Assembly (NCBI GenBank): GCA_002794775.1 | Contig: NBAY01000005.1 | Coordinates: forward strand, 1,116,001 to 1,180,000 | DNA: 64,000 nucleotides | Origin: Porodaedalea pini | Taxonomy: Eukaryota; Basidiomycota; Agaricomycetes; Hymenochaetales; Hymenochaetaceae | Direction: 5' to 3' | Shown here: piece after piece, positions 37,324-48,747 of the stretch | Position numbering within the stretch: the stretch's first letter is position 1 | Layout: each line of letters opens with the position of its first letter | Translations under genes and position numbers: made by a program | Notes under the pieces: model-generated | Seen by the model: the letters and a program-made list of their open reading frames with translations, nothing else | What the model was told of the DNA's origin: nothing | The model's database searches: none

Positions 37324-39844
37324 ATGGCTGGCGACGCACTTCAGACACATGCTCCAGCGACTCAGCGTTCTCTTCCGACTCTCGACAGGCTCAATGCGAA
37401 AGTTTCGGGGAATGTAGACGCGAAGGGAATTGCTTCCATATGGTTTCTTGACTTCGCAAAGCACGTCGGGAACAGGGATGTCTCTGCAATCGCAGACTCG
37501 CTGATCGAATACGCATTCTGGCGTGACATGCTCGCGCTCACCTGGGACTTCCGTACGTTTGAAGGCACGCAACCCATCAAACAATTCCTTCAAGACACGC
37601 TTGGAACATCTGGGCTCTGCAACCTGCAGCTGAAGGAAGACTCAATTGCACTTCAGCAGCCATACCTAGACATCGTGTGGATCCAGGCTATATTTACATT
37701 CGAGACAGAGGTCGGGTGCGGCTCTGGCGTATTCCGCCTTGTTCCTACTGCTTCCGGTGAATGGAAAGGGCATGTAGTGTACACCAACCTCGAAGAGCTC
37801 AAGGGTTTCCCCGAGCGCACCGGCATACATCGAGACGCCGTCCCGAATCATGGCATGTGGCCGGAGCAGCGACGTCGAGAGATCAATTTCGAGGATACAG
37901 AGCCAGCCGTCGTCGTCGTTGGCGGCGGGCAGAGCGGACTTGAGGCTGCGGCGCGTTTGAAGCTTCTTGGTGTATCGACACTCATTGTCGAGAGGCAAGC
38001 AAGAATTGGTGACCAGTGGCGAGGCCGTTATGAGGCGCTGTGTCTGCACGATCCTGTTTGTGAGTCGCAATTAAGCAATATCATGTTTGGCGATATCTTA
38101 ATTTTTCTGTATTCTAGGGTATGATCACATGCCATATATGCCGTACGTCATTTCTGCTGTTTTGTTTCCTTGCCTCGGCGGATGGTAAGAATGGTACTGA
38201 ATGGTATGTTACTAGCTTCCCTCCATCGTGGCCCGTTTGGTCACCGGCACCGAAAGTAAGGTTCCTTGTTTAATTCGTCTTCCTCAACCTTTCCCATAGA
38301 TTTTCTCCTAGCTCGCGGACTGGTTGGAGTTCTACGCACAGACCATGGAGCTCAATGTCTGGACCTCCTCAACGATTGAGAAGATACAAAAGAACCCATC
38401 TGGCACGGACTGGTCCGTTTTTGTCAAGCGCTCGGATGGCTCTAGTCGGGTATTCAAGCCTCGCCATGTCATTTTTGCGCATGGCTTTGGCGGCGGAATG
38501 CCTAAAATGCCTAAAATTCCTGGCATGGTAAGACTCCGAATTCCTAAACATAGATGCTGGGACTGACGGAACGATAGGATGATTTTGAAGGCAAGATTAT
38601 TCACTCGTCGAAGCATAAGAGTGCGCGCGACCACGTCGGGAAGAAAGTAGTTGTCGTCGGCGCTTGCACCTCAGGTCAGTGAGAGAAGGAACCCTATCTT
38701 TCATACTTCTTCATTCATATTTTTAGGCCATGATATCGCTCATGATCACTACAAACATGGCGTCGGTAGGTATACGTTTGTCTTCAGACCCTTTATAGTG
38801 TTAAGCAACCTCAATACCAGACGTGACTCTTTACCAGAGGAGCTCGACATACATCATGTCAACGAAGGAGGGCATGCCGAGGCTCATGAAAGGCTCGTTG
38901 TAATATTATTTTCTACAAAATTTATTCTGATGTTTGCCTATCAGACTTCTACTGGGAGGGAGCGCCTCCGACCGAGGTCGCAGACTTGCTCTTTGCCTCC
39001 TATCCAAACAATCTCTTGCGCCTTATCCATCAACGTGTCACGAACGATATCGCTGAGGCTGACAAGTATGCGCTCCCTTCAGTCCAACCACGCGATGCTG
39101 ACTCCGAGGCTTAGGGAACTCTTGTCGGGTCTGGAGAAACGCGGATTTAGGATGAATTCTGGAACAGACGGCTCTGGGTTTGTTATGAAGGCCTGGGAGA
39201 GGGGAGGTGGCTATTATCTCGGTACATCTGCGTTTCACCGCTACCTGGATGCGTGTTATTCTGACTGTGACCTTGCCCGTGTTTGCGCAGACGTCGGGGC
39301 AAGTCAACTCATCGTCGATGGAAAGATCAAACTCAAGAATGACAGCCCAATCTCCCACTTCTCGAAGCATTCGTTGGTGTTCGAGGACGGCAGCGAGCTA
39401 CCTGCGGATGTAGTGATATTTGCAACTGGGTACGTGCGGCATGCTGGTATTATTGTTCGTAGGACAATTTTTAATTTCTTGAAACAGTTATGGAGAGCCG
39501 AAAGCGCTTGTCGCCGAGCTTGCTGGGGAGGATGTTGTGGCCAAAGTGAACGCGGTGTGGGGCCTAAACGAAGAAGGAGAAATAAACTCTGCTTGGCGCT
39601 GGAGCGGCGTTCAGGGCTTGTACTTCATGATGGGTAAGTGCTTTCTAAATTTTATATCGTCTCAGGTACTAAATCAAATAAAGGCAACCTTGCAATGTGC
39701 CGTTTCCACTCCAAACATCTTGCCCTCCGTAAGTTAGGCCCTTCTACTGCTTTGATACGATTCTGATCTTATCTTTCTCTATTTTCTACTAAAGTTATCA
39801 AAGCTCAGGAGATAGGCGTGCAGGGGGAGCGATACACTAAATGA
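37324..39844 (+). CDS. Flavin-containing monooxygenase-like protein (FAD/NADPH)
   Basis: About 11 exons, starting at ATG 37324 (37324-38059, 38118-38142, 38216-38255, 38312-38527, 38578-38674, 38727-38765 and more). An NTF2-like N-terminal region (SIWFLDFAKHVGNRDVS, AFWRDMLALTWDFRTFEG) precedes the FAD Rossmann motif VVVVGGGQSGLEAAARL at about residue 200. Then come WYDHMPYMPFPPSWPVW, the NADP Rossmann motif KKVVVVGACTSGHDIAHD, RGGGYYLDVGASQLIVDGKI and the ATG motif LPADVVIFATGYG. The C terminus is IGVQGERYTK. The family oxygenates small molecules. The substrate is unknown. One intron near 38895 seems to use a GC donor (AAAG|GCTCG), the only choice that keeps KEGMPRLMK in frame with DFYWEG. 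Confidence 0.88.
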
Positions 39845-39971
39845 GTCGCAAGCCAGAAACAAGTTCCGGCACGCCTCGAAAGTGAATGTTATAGCTTCCC
39901 TATGCTTATTTCCTCGTTTGTAGAAGACACAAGACACAAGAAACTTGAGAACTGTATTATCAGTAGAATTA

Positions 39972-40298
39972 CAGGTGGTTCCGAAAAGTGTTCGGCCCCC
40001 TCATTTTCGGAATCAATCGATGTTGCCTAAGCAGGAAGGTGACTAGTGTGAGGGAGAAAACACTGGTTGTTGAATATACACAATTCTCCCATTATTTAAC
40101 AGGAACTAGTGTAAATTGAGTGTATGTATATAATGGATACCTGTATAATTTTTTCCAGACTGATTTTGCTCGAAGGATGAGGAGACAGATGACAGAATGC
40201 GTGAGACGGAGGATTTGATCATGCAAATCACCTTCCTGCTTAGGCCATGTCGATCGATTCCAAAAATGGGGGGGCCGAACACTTTTCAGAACCACCTG
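39972..40298. mobile_element. MITE, Tc1/mariner-like, TA flanked
   Basis: 327 bp with inverted ends of about 70 bp (CAGGTGGTTCCGAAAAGTGT at the left; CAGGTGGTTCTGAAAAGTGT as the reverse complement of the right), flanked by TA (39970-39971, 40299-40300). No transposase. It lies about 130 bp past the monooxygenase stop codon. Confidence 0.85.
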
Positions 40299-40654
40299 TA
40301 CTTGACAAGAAGAAAGTGTTTGGATGGAAGGCTCTGCATTCTTCTTATCACTAGTGAATATGAGCCTCTGGGTGAGGATTCAGGTATGCAATCTGCTCCT
40401 CTCAGAAAATGTCAGGGATCAGCCTCAGGTTCAAGCTATCGAGCTCCACGACGTTCTACAAGACAGTTCAGCAAACAAATTTCTCATGTGATCATGGTGG
40501 AACAAGGTGCATCTCCTCCCACCTATGAACCTTCCATCGTAAACCCAGATCATGATTAGCAGTAGATTGCTCGCATTAAAGCAGGCGGTATGAACATGTT
40601 AATTGTAAGACATTCCTCTGATTCGACTGAATTGTCAGGTGGGGTTACAACTTA

Positions 40655-41504
40655 CAGCCTTTTTCATAAGTCCTGTGACACGTGCATGTCACATGAAATG
40701 AGCTGCGTCAGAGCCAAAGTGTTGAAAAATTAGAATGAATGCCTATTTTCTCTGTGAATTCTGCACAGTACCTGTTCATTAAGTACTCAAAAAAAAGGCA
40801 CAGTTCTCAGGAGAAGAAATATGTAAAATAGGGAGCAATAAATTGACTGTGTAGACAGGTGGAGATCAAACAAGTGCAGCTGGTCTGTTCTCTCACCCAT
40901 TTCCACTGAGATTCAAAATTTATGGCTCCCCTATATCTACCTATAAAATTCTTTCCTGTGTCTGTAGATTAAGTATATGACTATACCAACATCTCCTGCA
41001 AGTTTGAAGCCAATCTGTTCAGTATTCATGGTGCAGCAGCAAGATTTGTGTTCCACTTCAAGCTCTTTCCACCCTCCTTTTCTCACAACAGGTCTTGCAG
41101 AGTAGAACACAAATCTTGCTGCTGCATCATGAATACTGAACGGATTGGCTTCAAACTTGCAGGAGATGTTGGTATAGTCATATACTTAATCTACAGACAC
41201 AGGAAAGAATTTTATAGGTAGATATAGGGGAGCCATAAATTTTGAATCTCAGTGAAAATGGGTGAGAGAACAGACCAGCTGCACTTGTTTGATCTCCACC
41301 TGTCTACACAGTCAATTTATTGCTCCCTATTTTACATATTTCTTCTCCTGAGAACTGTGCCTTTTTTTTGAGTACTTAATGAGCAGGTACTGTGCAGAAT
41401 TCACAGAGAAAATAGGCATTCATTCTAATTTTTCAACACTTTGGCTCTGACGCAGCTCATTTCACGTGACATGCACGTGTCACAGGACTTATGAAAAAGG
41501 CTGT
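40655..41504. mobile_element. 850-bp foldback element (near-perfect palindrome), TA flanked
   Basis: Left arm 40655-41053 and right arm 41105-41504 are reverse complements over about 400 bp with about five mismatches, separated by a 51-bp spacer. The ends are CAGCCTTTTTC and its complement, flanked by TA (40653-40654, 41505-41506). It has no ORF. A transcript of either strand would fold into a 400-bp hairpin. Confidence 0.9.
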
Positions 41505-41506
41505 AA

Positions 41507-42701
41507 TTGTAGGTATGTTAGTCCCAAAGAATGATTCGCATACGCGAGCAAAGTGACTTACACTAGCACAAGTCAGGCCAAATTGAGCTGCTTTGAATGC
41601 AATAACTCCTAGATTAAACTTATGACTGGCAGTGTGAGGTGTAGATCTCCAATGGGAGGTTCAGAAAATGGTATCCTTGAGGAAGCAAGACATCAGCTAC
41701 TTGTCCAGCTTGGAAGTTATGATAAGGACTGATCCTGAAGAACTCCTGTTGAAGTTCTGGTAGCGTCATGATGGACAACACTGTGTTCCTTAGTCAGACT
41801 TCAGCAACGCTGGCAACCAAACAAGAGATGCACAAAGAAACAAAACTGAAGAGCCACAGATACATGACTTTCTTAGAATCGAGTCATGGCACGGAGAATG
41901 GCCAGAGAGCTTGATGGCATCCTTAAATATAGTTTTCATGTCTAGATAACTTAATACTTAATCAAGCGAGGAGTGGGTAGGCAAATAACCAGTCCATGAT
42001 ATGGAATTTTATGCACAGGACCTAGAACTTCTAAATTATTTGGTAGTGGATTGCCTGAGGTTCTCCCATGGGCAAAGCCCTATGATCACAGGTTTGAGGG
42101 ACCAAAAAACTTCCTACAAAGACAGGTTCAGGCTTGATTTAAAAAAGTCTTGATAGGATCCTGCTTTGTTGTTGGCTCGACCGAACTTCGGGCAGAGATG
42201 CGGATTACCAGAAGAATTGAAGGGTGAAGAGGTTGAAGGACAGGAGTGTGTTAACAGAATTAAATAAGAACAAGCAGGTCCAGCCAAATTGCATGCCTAG
42301 CCAGTGATCCTCTGTCAGTGGAAAATGCATCTGTAACAAGCAATATGGGTGGACTAGTGACGTGGTCTTGCTTTCTATGGCATTGCATACCTAAGATGTA
42401 CTAGAAGAGCATGCAGATTTGGGTGGGAGAAAAGCCACGAGTAACCACAGTATCAATGTTGATAAGATACCACAGGCCCAAAGTTAGGGCTAAGGCCTGT
42501 TCGGTAGTTGAAACCTGCCAAAACTTCTGACCTGAGAGCGCATCCTATGTGTTCTCAAACTAGAAAAGAAGTTGAGGCAATTTGTTTTAATTCAGTAAGC
42601 TTATGAAAACGAGTAATGATCCAATAGAGCCCAGGTTGGTCTGTAAGTCATTTCTTCAAAGGGAATGTCCGACTCAAGTGAAGAAGTTTCGGTCGTTTCT
42701 A
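41507..42701. other. Non-coding stretch between two TA-flanked elements
   Basis: About 1.2 kb, AT-rich, full of stops in all frames. On the - strand short fragments are faintly retroelement-like but too decayed to assign. No gene seen. Confidence 0.35.
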
Positions 42702-42703
42702 TA

Positions 42704-43344
42704 CAGTTGAACCTGTGTATAAGAATCCTGGTGTATAAGAACTACCTGCACTTAAGAACCAAATTCTGGGTCCACCGCCATGGTAGGCAGGGAATTCAGG
42801 GTCCTATAAGAACTATTGCTATAAGAATTAAGAACTGACCCTCTCACAGAAATTTAAGGCAAAAATTCTTATACGGAGGTGGTCAGCTGACCATGTATAT
42901 CCCTATGTGTATAGAATTGTGATGATTCATATCTTGCTAAGCAGCTTGTACAGCCTAAATACAGTAATAAATGAAGAAAAATCTTGTGGAAGGAAGCTTA
43001 TGGTAAATATATTCCTGAATTAGAGCACCCAGAGCCAGAGCTGGAGCCTCTAATCACACTTCCTGAGGCTTGCCATGCACTGACATGTACTGTTTCAGAG
43101 CCGATCTTGTGATGAAATCAGTCAACCTCGGAACCTTTCCGCAAAGCTCAAGTGTGTGCTTGAGAAGGAGATTGACAAGGGCCATGGACAAACATATTTG
43201 TAGTCACATTCCTTAATTCTGATGCTTATACCAAAAATAGTAAATTTGTTTATGTATTACACAATACTGTGCACAAGAACTACCTGTGGTTAAGAACCGG
43301 AGAATCTGACCACCGAGGTCAGTTCTTATATGCAGGTTCGACTG
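42704..43344. mobile_element. MITE-like element, Tc1/mariner-pogo type, TA flanked
   Basis: 641 bp with short inverted ends (CAGTTGAACCTGTGTATAAG left; CAGTCGAACCTGCATATAAG as the reverse complement of the right), flanked by TA (42702-42703, 43345-43346). The motif 'AAGAACTACCTG' occurs near both ends. No transposase ORF. Confidence 0.75.
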
Positions 43345-43576
43345 TACACTCAAGTCTCATGCATGCTTTGCACGTGCGGCCTGTTCGTCTCGCTTTCTCT
43401 GCCACCTTGTCTTGCTCAAAATGCTCGAGCAGAGCTCGCTCATTGCACTAGTACTTCCGTTACAATATCTTGAAGTTTATCTATAGGATCTATGCAAGGG
43501 ACTCTGCTTGTCCTCGTCCGCCAAAAGTAGGTAATCCAATAACTAATTGCTAGTTTGTGTCCGAAGCACCTTCAAT

Positions 43577-45189
43577 CTACAAGAATGACCTCAAGCCATT
43601 ACTCGCGATTAGGTTTGTATCCAAGAAGCCAACTGCCTTCCAGTTCTGCAGCCATCGATCTACATCCTCTTCGCCAATCTGCGGTAGATTAGGATCTTGA
43701 AGCGTCGGCGACGCCGCAACCGCCTTCTCGCACCTCACAAGAGGCGTACAAGCCGTCGTCTGGTCCGGTCGGAGCGGCTTGCCACGGCAACTTTCTTGCA
43801 CTTGTCTAAAGAACTCGAGCATTCGCGCTGCTGGGTTTCGGCGGAAAGCCAGACGCATGTACTCCCGCAAGGGTACGCCGTTGACTCTGGGGGCCTCGGC
43901 TACAAGGATATCATAGGACCGTTGCAGAGCCGACATCCAGTCATCGATATGGACGACGGGAAGGCATAGTTTTCGCGCAAATATTGCAATGAGCGCTGTT
44001 TCTGGGATAGGCCGCGGATTAACGAGGTGCACATAACGCTCTTTCGTTTCCAGCATATCCAGGAGCGCGCGCGCCTTGATGTGGGTCCTGTTCCACGAGA
44101 AAACCTACAAAGCAGTCACGTCTCCCTCCTAAAACGTGGAGTGCAAGATCATCTTACCCCGGGTACGGCCGGCAGCATCCCAATAAATATGCTCGATTTG
44201 ATTAGGATGGGGAACCATTCCTTCTCGTTCCAGTATCCGCCTGGCCCGCCAACAATCTGACCCAAGCGCACGACAGCCGGCTGCAGCGTTGTTTGCCGCG
44301 CTGCCTCGTCTAATACATGTTCTGACACCCACTTCGCCTCGGCATACCCTAGGCCGAATGTGCAGTCTGGCTGGTCGAGGTGCTCTTCAGGCCATACTCT
44401 GTCTGGGTCCAAGGGGTCGACATCTGCAAACAGGACGTCCGAAAATGTAGTCGGTAGCTTAGTGACATTCGAACGGTATGTCCGACGGCATAGCTTTCTT
44501 ACTTTGAAACATTCCAATCGAGCTGATGAAAATCAGCCTCGTTGGCTGATCGGTGCGGGCACGTGTGCGGAGGGAAAAGTCAACGAGATTGCGCACACTT
44601 CGGATATTCGCGTCGAACTCCGAGACCGGTACATTGAAATTTACTTTCCAGCCTTCAATTTCGCATCAGCCCTTAGGCATTTTCATCATCTCCTCGTCGG
44701 AAGATAAATAACGAACCGTTGTGGATTATGTGCGTGACGGATGACTCGAGCTTTAATCAGTATGAGCATTGCATTCAGGTCTGGACGAGTTCGGAAGAGA
44801 CAACGTACTTCTTCAAATAGTCCTCTTTCCACCCCAAATCCCTCTGCACTCAAATCGGCCTCAACCAGACGCACCTTCTTATCATTAAGAATGGCTGGGT
44901 CGAACCCCTCTCTTCTCAGTGCCTTTGCATGTCTCTCGTGCACGTCGTCCTTTCCCGGTCGGGAAACAGCATATGCACGACCGACGGTGGGCGACGCAAT
45001 GAGCTCGGCGAGGATGTTAGCACCAAACGCACCAGTGCTACCCGAGAGCAGCACAACTGCTGCCGTTTGCGAACTTTTGACTGCCGAGTCGGCCGATGAA
45101 GAGGGTGCAAAGGTCGGGAAAGCACGTGTATACTTTTCGACGAGCGTCTGTAGGCGTCGGCGATGCTCAAGGATTTCGGACGGCGTCAT
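43577..45189 (-). CDS. Free-standing NRPS-like thioester reductase (NAD-binding_4) domain
   Basis: Five exons (44809-45189, 44716-44743, 44503-44652, 44158-44423, 43577-44104) give 450 aa with consistent phases. The start MTPSEILEHRRRLQTLVEKY is the sequence that normally follows the carrier domain in fungal adenylate-forming reductases. The Rossmann motif is LLSGSTGAFGANILAELI, then THIIHN-GWKVNFN, IFISSIGMF, the catalytic Tyr/Lys GYAEAKWVSEHV and VVRLGQIVGGPGGYWNEKEW. The C-terminal part has VFSWNRTH, VNPRPIP and GEEDVDRWL. Full-length relatives carry AMP-binding and carrier domains upstream. I find neither between 45190 and 46745. It is either a true stand-alone reductase or the remnant of a larger gene. 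Its frame is intact. Confidence 0.87.
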
Positions 45190-46738
45190 TTACTTCCGTG
45201 AAAAATCGGACAGCAGAGAATGGAGGGGAGAGGGGGAAGAGTCACGCAAATTCAAGTTACCAGCGAGAGACGACGTCTTAAGGTAATCATAAATGTGCAA
45301 GACTGGTGGGTCAGCATTCTGGAAAAAGATAGCAAAACCATGCTTTTGGCTCCGCTTCCTCTACGAATGTTCCTCCAGGGCCAGTCGACTTCGATCCAGG
45401 GGTGTTTTTAGGCTTTAGACTTCTCATCCATCGTGAAGGCTCGACGTTAAGCCTCCAGGCTGTTTCCCACTGAGATTGATACACATGCTCGCGTGTGGAG
45501 TTTTTGACTGACTAGTGTCTTTCACATGGCTGGTCGACGTTGGGTACTGATGTACTTGAAGCCTTCAAAAAGAAATGACTAGAGCAAGTCGAGTAGAGCG
45601 ACTCGACGATAATCGATCTTGAAAACGATTCAGATCGAATTGCCTTCACTGCTATTTCCCCGAAATGGAAACTTCTGCCGTGCAGCGTATCAATTGATGC
45701 GCTCTTCTAATTTTTCGAAACGCGCCTGTTGAGCACCCTCTAAATTTCCAATTTCACGTGCTTGCCTGACTGCGCCAATTTCGACCCCCTCCCCCCTCTT
45801 TTCCTTTTCCATCAGACTTTCTTTGCGCGTATCTGGTCGACGCACTCGAAGAGAGGGGCACATGGGAGACTTGTGTTTCACGAGGGTAAGAAGACAGACA
45901 CGTTGTTTGGAACGATACGCGCTGTTCTGAAAGGCGACTCGGTTCGTCTTTCCCTTTGATTGTTCTACTCTTCTTTCTCAGATCGTGGCTGGATCTGTTT
46001 CTCGATGAGAGCCAATTTTCATTCGCCTAGCTTGGAAATTGAAAATCAAAGGCAGAACTAACAATCGACTTACAGAAATACAATACAATAATGTCCTCGA
46101 CAACAACACCCTCACACCTCAGCTGCCATACTATGCCGGAGCTCATAGTCTGTATCAATATGGAGATATATGCTAACTCTGTACGGCCGTCTGTCTGCTT
46201 TCATGAGGATACATATAGGTTGGGGTCTCTCCCAGCACCTGATATGTGATGTTGTTCGCAGAAAACCTGAAGCGGTCGACTCGAATGAGGACGTAGTTCT
46301 ACTCTGACATTTTCGGCACTTTTGACTTGACAAGCAAGGCATTCTATGGATCTGGTGAGCAAGCAAACACGTACGCGTGATTGCGGGCCTCGAGAAACAT
46401 GAAATTGAAAAAAAAAACCTGCTGGACTATGGACTAGCCTGGTCTGGGATTTCAAATTCAAGGATAGCAAGAAATAAGTTTGCATTCAAATTGTCCATCT
46501 GTTACGGAGAGCGCAGAGTAACTTGAAAATAACGCCGGTGCATGAGGTCTGCGCACGTGCGCTTCAAGCACGTGAGGCTACGAACATTCTTTGCTGAACT
46601 TCACTTCAAGGCCCTCCTCAGCCTCCTCTGAGGCCGAAACGACGCCTAAAAACGCTAACGTAGAGGTCTAGTGCTACGTACAGCTTGATATTGAGCCACG
46701 TGGCATATCAAGTCAATTCTCGGAAAAAGCAACACGCT
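45190..46738. other. Intergenic up to the KDZ element
   Basis: Upstream flank of the reductase gene. No AMP-binding or carrier-domain motif found here. Short overlapping frames (45690-45959, 46112-46485) have no recognisable content. Confidence 0.4.
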
Positions 46739-46745
46739 TCTCCTC

Positions 46746-48040
46746 CACTTCAGGTACCCCTTCTACCCAGACCTCTTAGGTGTAACTTAGCCCAATTGAG
46801 TTACACCTAAAGGTGCCTGTCCTGATATGTATATATATAGTCTGGGATGTCCCAGGGCAGGGGATGTTCCTGTAAGTTAATACCTATTAGCGCAGTTACC
46901 ATAGGGCTGTCCCTCTGTTGTCACTGGGTGCCAGGGGGACTTTTCACTGGGATTTCCCCAGGTAATTTCAACCTAGTTTTATATTAAAAAATTGATATTT
47001 TAGGGCTTAAATTAGCAATCCCATGTTAGTTTTGAACAGTTGTGATGCATTTAATGCTTGGCCTTGTGCATGGCCACTTTATACATACTAGGCAGCTGCT
47101 ACTCTTTGAATATTATCATAGATTCAGCTTCACTGGATATTTGTATGACAACAGATATGATATGGCTACACATCTCTAGCTTTGAATATAAGGAAAGTCC
47201 TCTTTTAATCTCTATATAGCATGACCACAAGTAGAACTTTGAGAAATGATGACCTCAGTAATAACAACAGAGATTGAGCCTCTGTAATTTATAGAATACA
47301 CCCATGTTCTTAATTATTATGATTTAGAATACCTAGGAATGACTTTAACTGATAAGTATATGTATCTCATATCTATGGGGATAGCTCAGAGATAATAACC
47401 CAGGGATAGCCCAGATATAAATACAGAGGGATAGCCCAGACATAATTTCATAGGGATAGCCCAGAGATCATAACTCAGGGATGGCCCAGAGATAATAATA
47501 GCCCAGAGATAATAATCAGGGATAGCCCAGAGATAATAATGCAGGGATAGCCCAGAGATAATAATGCAGGGATAGCCCAGAGATAATAACTCAGGGATGG
47601 CCTAGAGATAATAATGCAGAGATAGCCCAGAGATAATAATGCAGGGATAGCCAGAGATAATAATTCAGGATAGCCCAGAGATAATAATGCAGGATAGCCA
47701 GAGATAATAATGCAGGATAGCCAGAGATAATAACTCAGGGATGGCCCAGAGATAATAATGCAGGGATAGCCCAGAGATAATAACTCAGGGATAGCCCAGA
47801 GATAATAACTCAGGGATGGCCCAGAGATAATAATGCAGGATAGCCAGAGATAATAACTCAGGGATAGCCCAGAGATAATAACTCAGGGATAGCCCAGAGA
47901 TAATTTCATAGGGATAGCCCAGAGATAATAACTCAGGGATCGCCCAGAGATAATAATCCAGGGATGACCCAGGGGGAACTTATTGTAATAAATAACACAA
48001 AGATCATAGCTTCTAGGACAGTAGACCTTGTTTGTACATA
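46746..48040. repeat. Left terminal inverted repeat, 1,295 bp
   Basis: Reverse complement of 62283-63394 from the very end through a minisatellite and about 65 bp beyond it. The outermost 450 bp hold an inner short palindrome (TAGGTGTAACT...AGTTACACCTA at about 46778-46808) and CCCAGACTATATATATA-type sequence. It is longer than the right arm because its minisatellite has about seven more units. Confidence 0.92.
47377..47974. repeat. Minisatellite inside the left arm
   Basis: About 24 units of about 25 bp, core GGATAGCCCAGAGATAATAA, with variants GGATGGCCC and GGATAGCCAG. The same satellite lies in opposite orientation in the right arm (about 62347-62767). It is not a CRISPR array: units are adjacent, with no unique spacers. 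Confidence 0.9.
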
Positions 48041-48262
48041 CATTATGCTACACCAGCACTGTCAAAACTACACTGCATGACTTTGAAGGCACCAGAGTTG
48101 CATCCTAAATTAAACTGCATGTGCAAAGGGCTTTGAGTCACCCTCCTTTCCTCATGATCCACCACCAAGCCCTTGCATGAAACATTCAATGCATTATGAA
48201 GAACTATTAGGTCCACTTTCAACACTCAGAGGTTGAAGCTTTGTGTAAACCCTTATGGATTA

Positions 48263-48658
48263 CAGGATTTTAAATAAACCTTGTCAGTGTGCATTTCAGA
48301 AAAAAAAAGTTATGTGCCTCCCAAAGCAGAATCTGCCTTTTTGGGTGGGGACACGTCGTGGATTTGTTTGCTAGCTCTGCGTCGTGCTCTCAAAAGGTGG
48401 ATAACGTGAACAGCAGATGTAAAATAAAATGGAGAAAGTGGGGCCTTCAATATAGCAGAGTATTTTTCTCTTAAAAAATCCTTGAAAATGTGGTCTAAAT
48501 ACTTTGACTTGTCTCAACATCATTTCAATATTAATGGCGAGCTCATTGTGTAAATTCACAACGCGCGTCCTCACCCAAAAAGGCAGATTCTTCTTTGGGA
48601 GAGTGCACAACTTTTTTTTTTCTGAAATGCGCACTGACGAGGTTTATTGAAAACCCTG
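48263..48658. mobile_element. MITE nested in the KDZ element, TA flanked
   Basis: 396 bp. Inverted ends of about 90 bp (left CAGGATTTTAAATAAACCTT; right as reverse complement CAGGGTTTTCAATAAACCTC), each followed by a run of A and a conserved CTGCCTTTTTGGGTG. TA lies on both sides (48261-48262, 48659-48660). No ORF. Confidence 0.82.
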
Positions 48659-48747
48659 TAACTACAAAGTATTTGACTGACATGTCAAATACAGCGTCAC
48701 TGACGTGTCAAACACAGCATCACACAATAAATTGGAATTATTTACAA

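Noticed and set aside
41507..42701. Remnant of a retroelement pol gene
   Set aside because: Only scattered short similarities on the - strand with many stops; not enough to name.
47377..47974. Regular 25-bp repeats resembling a CRISPR array
   Set aside because: Units are directly adjacent with no unique spacers, occur in mirrored copies in both transposon arms, and the genome is eukaryotic.
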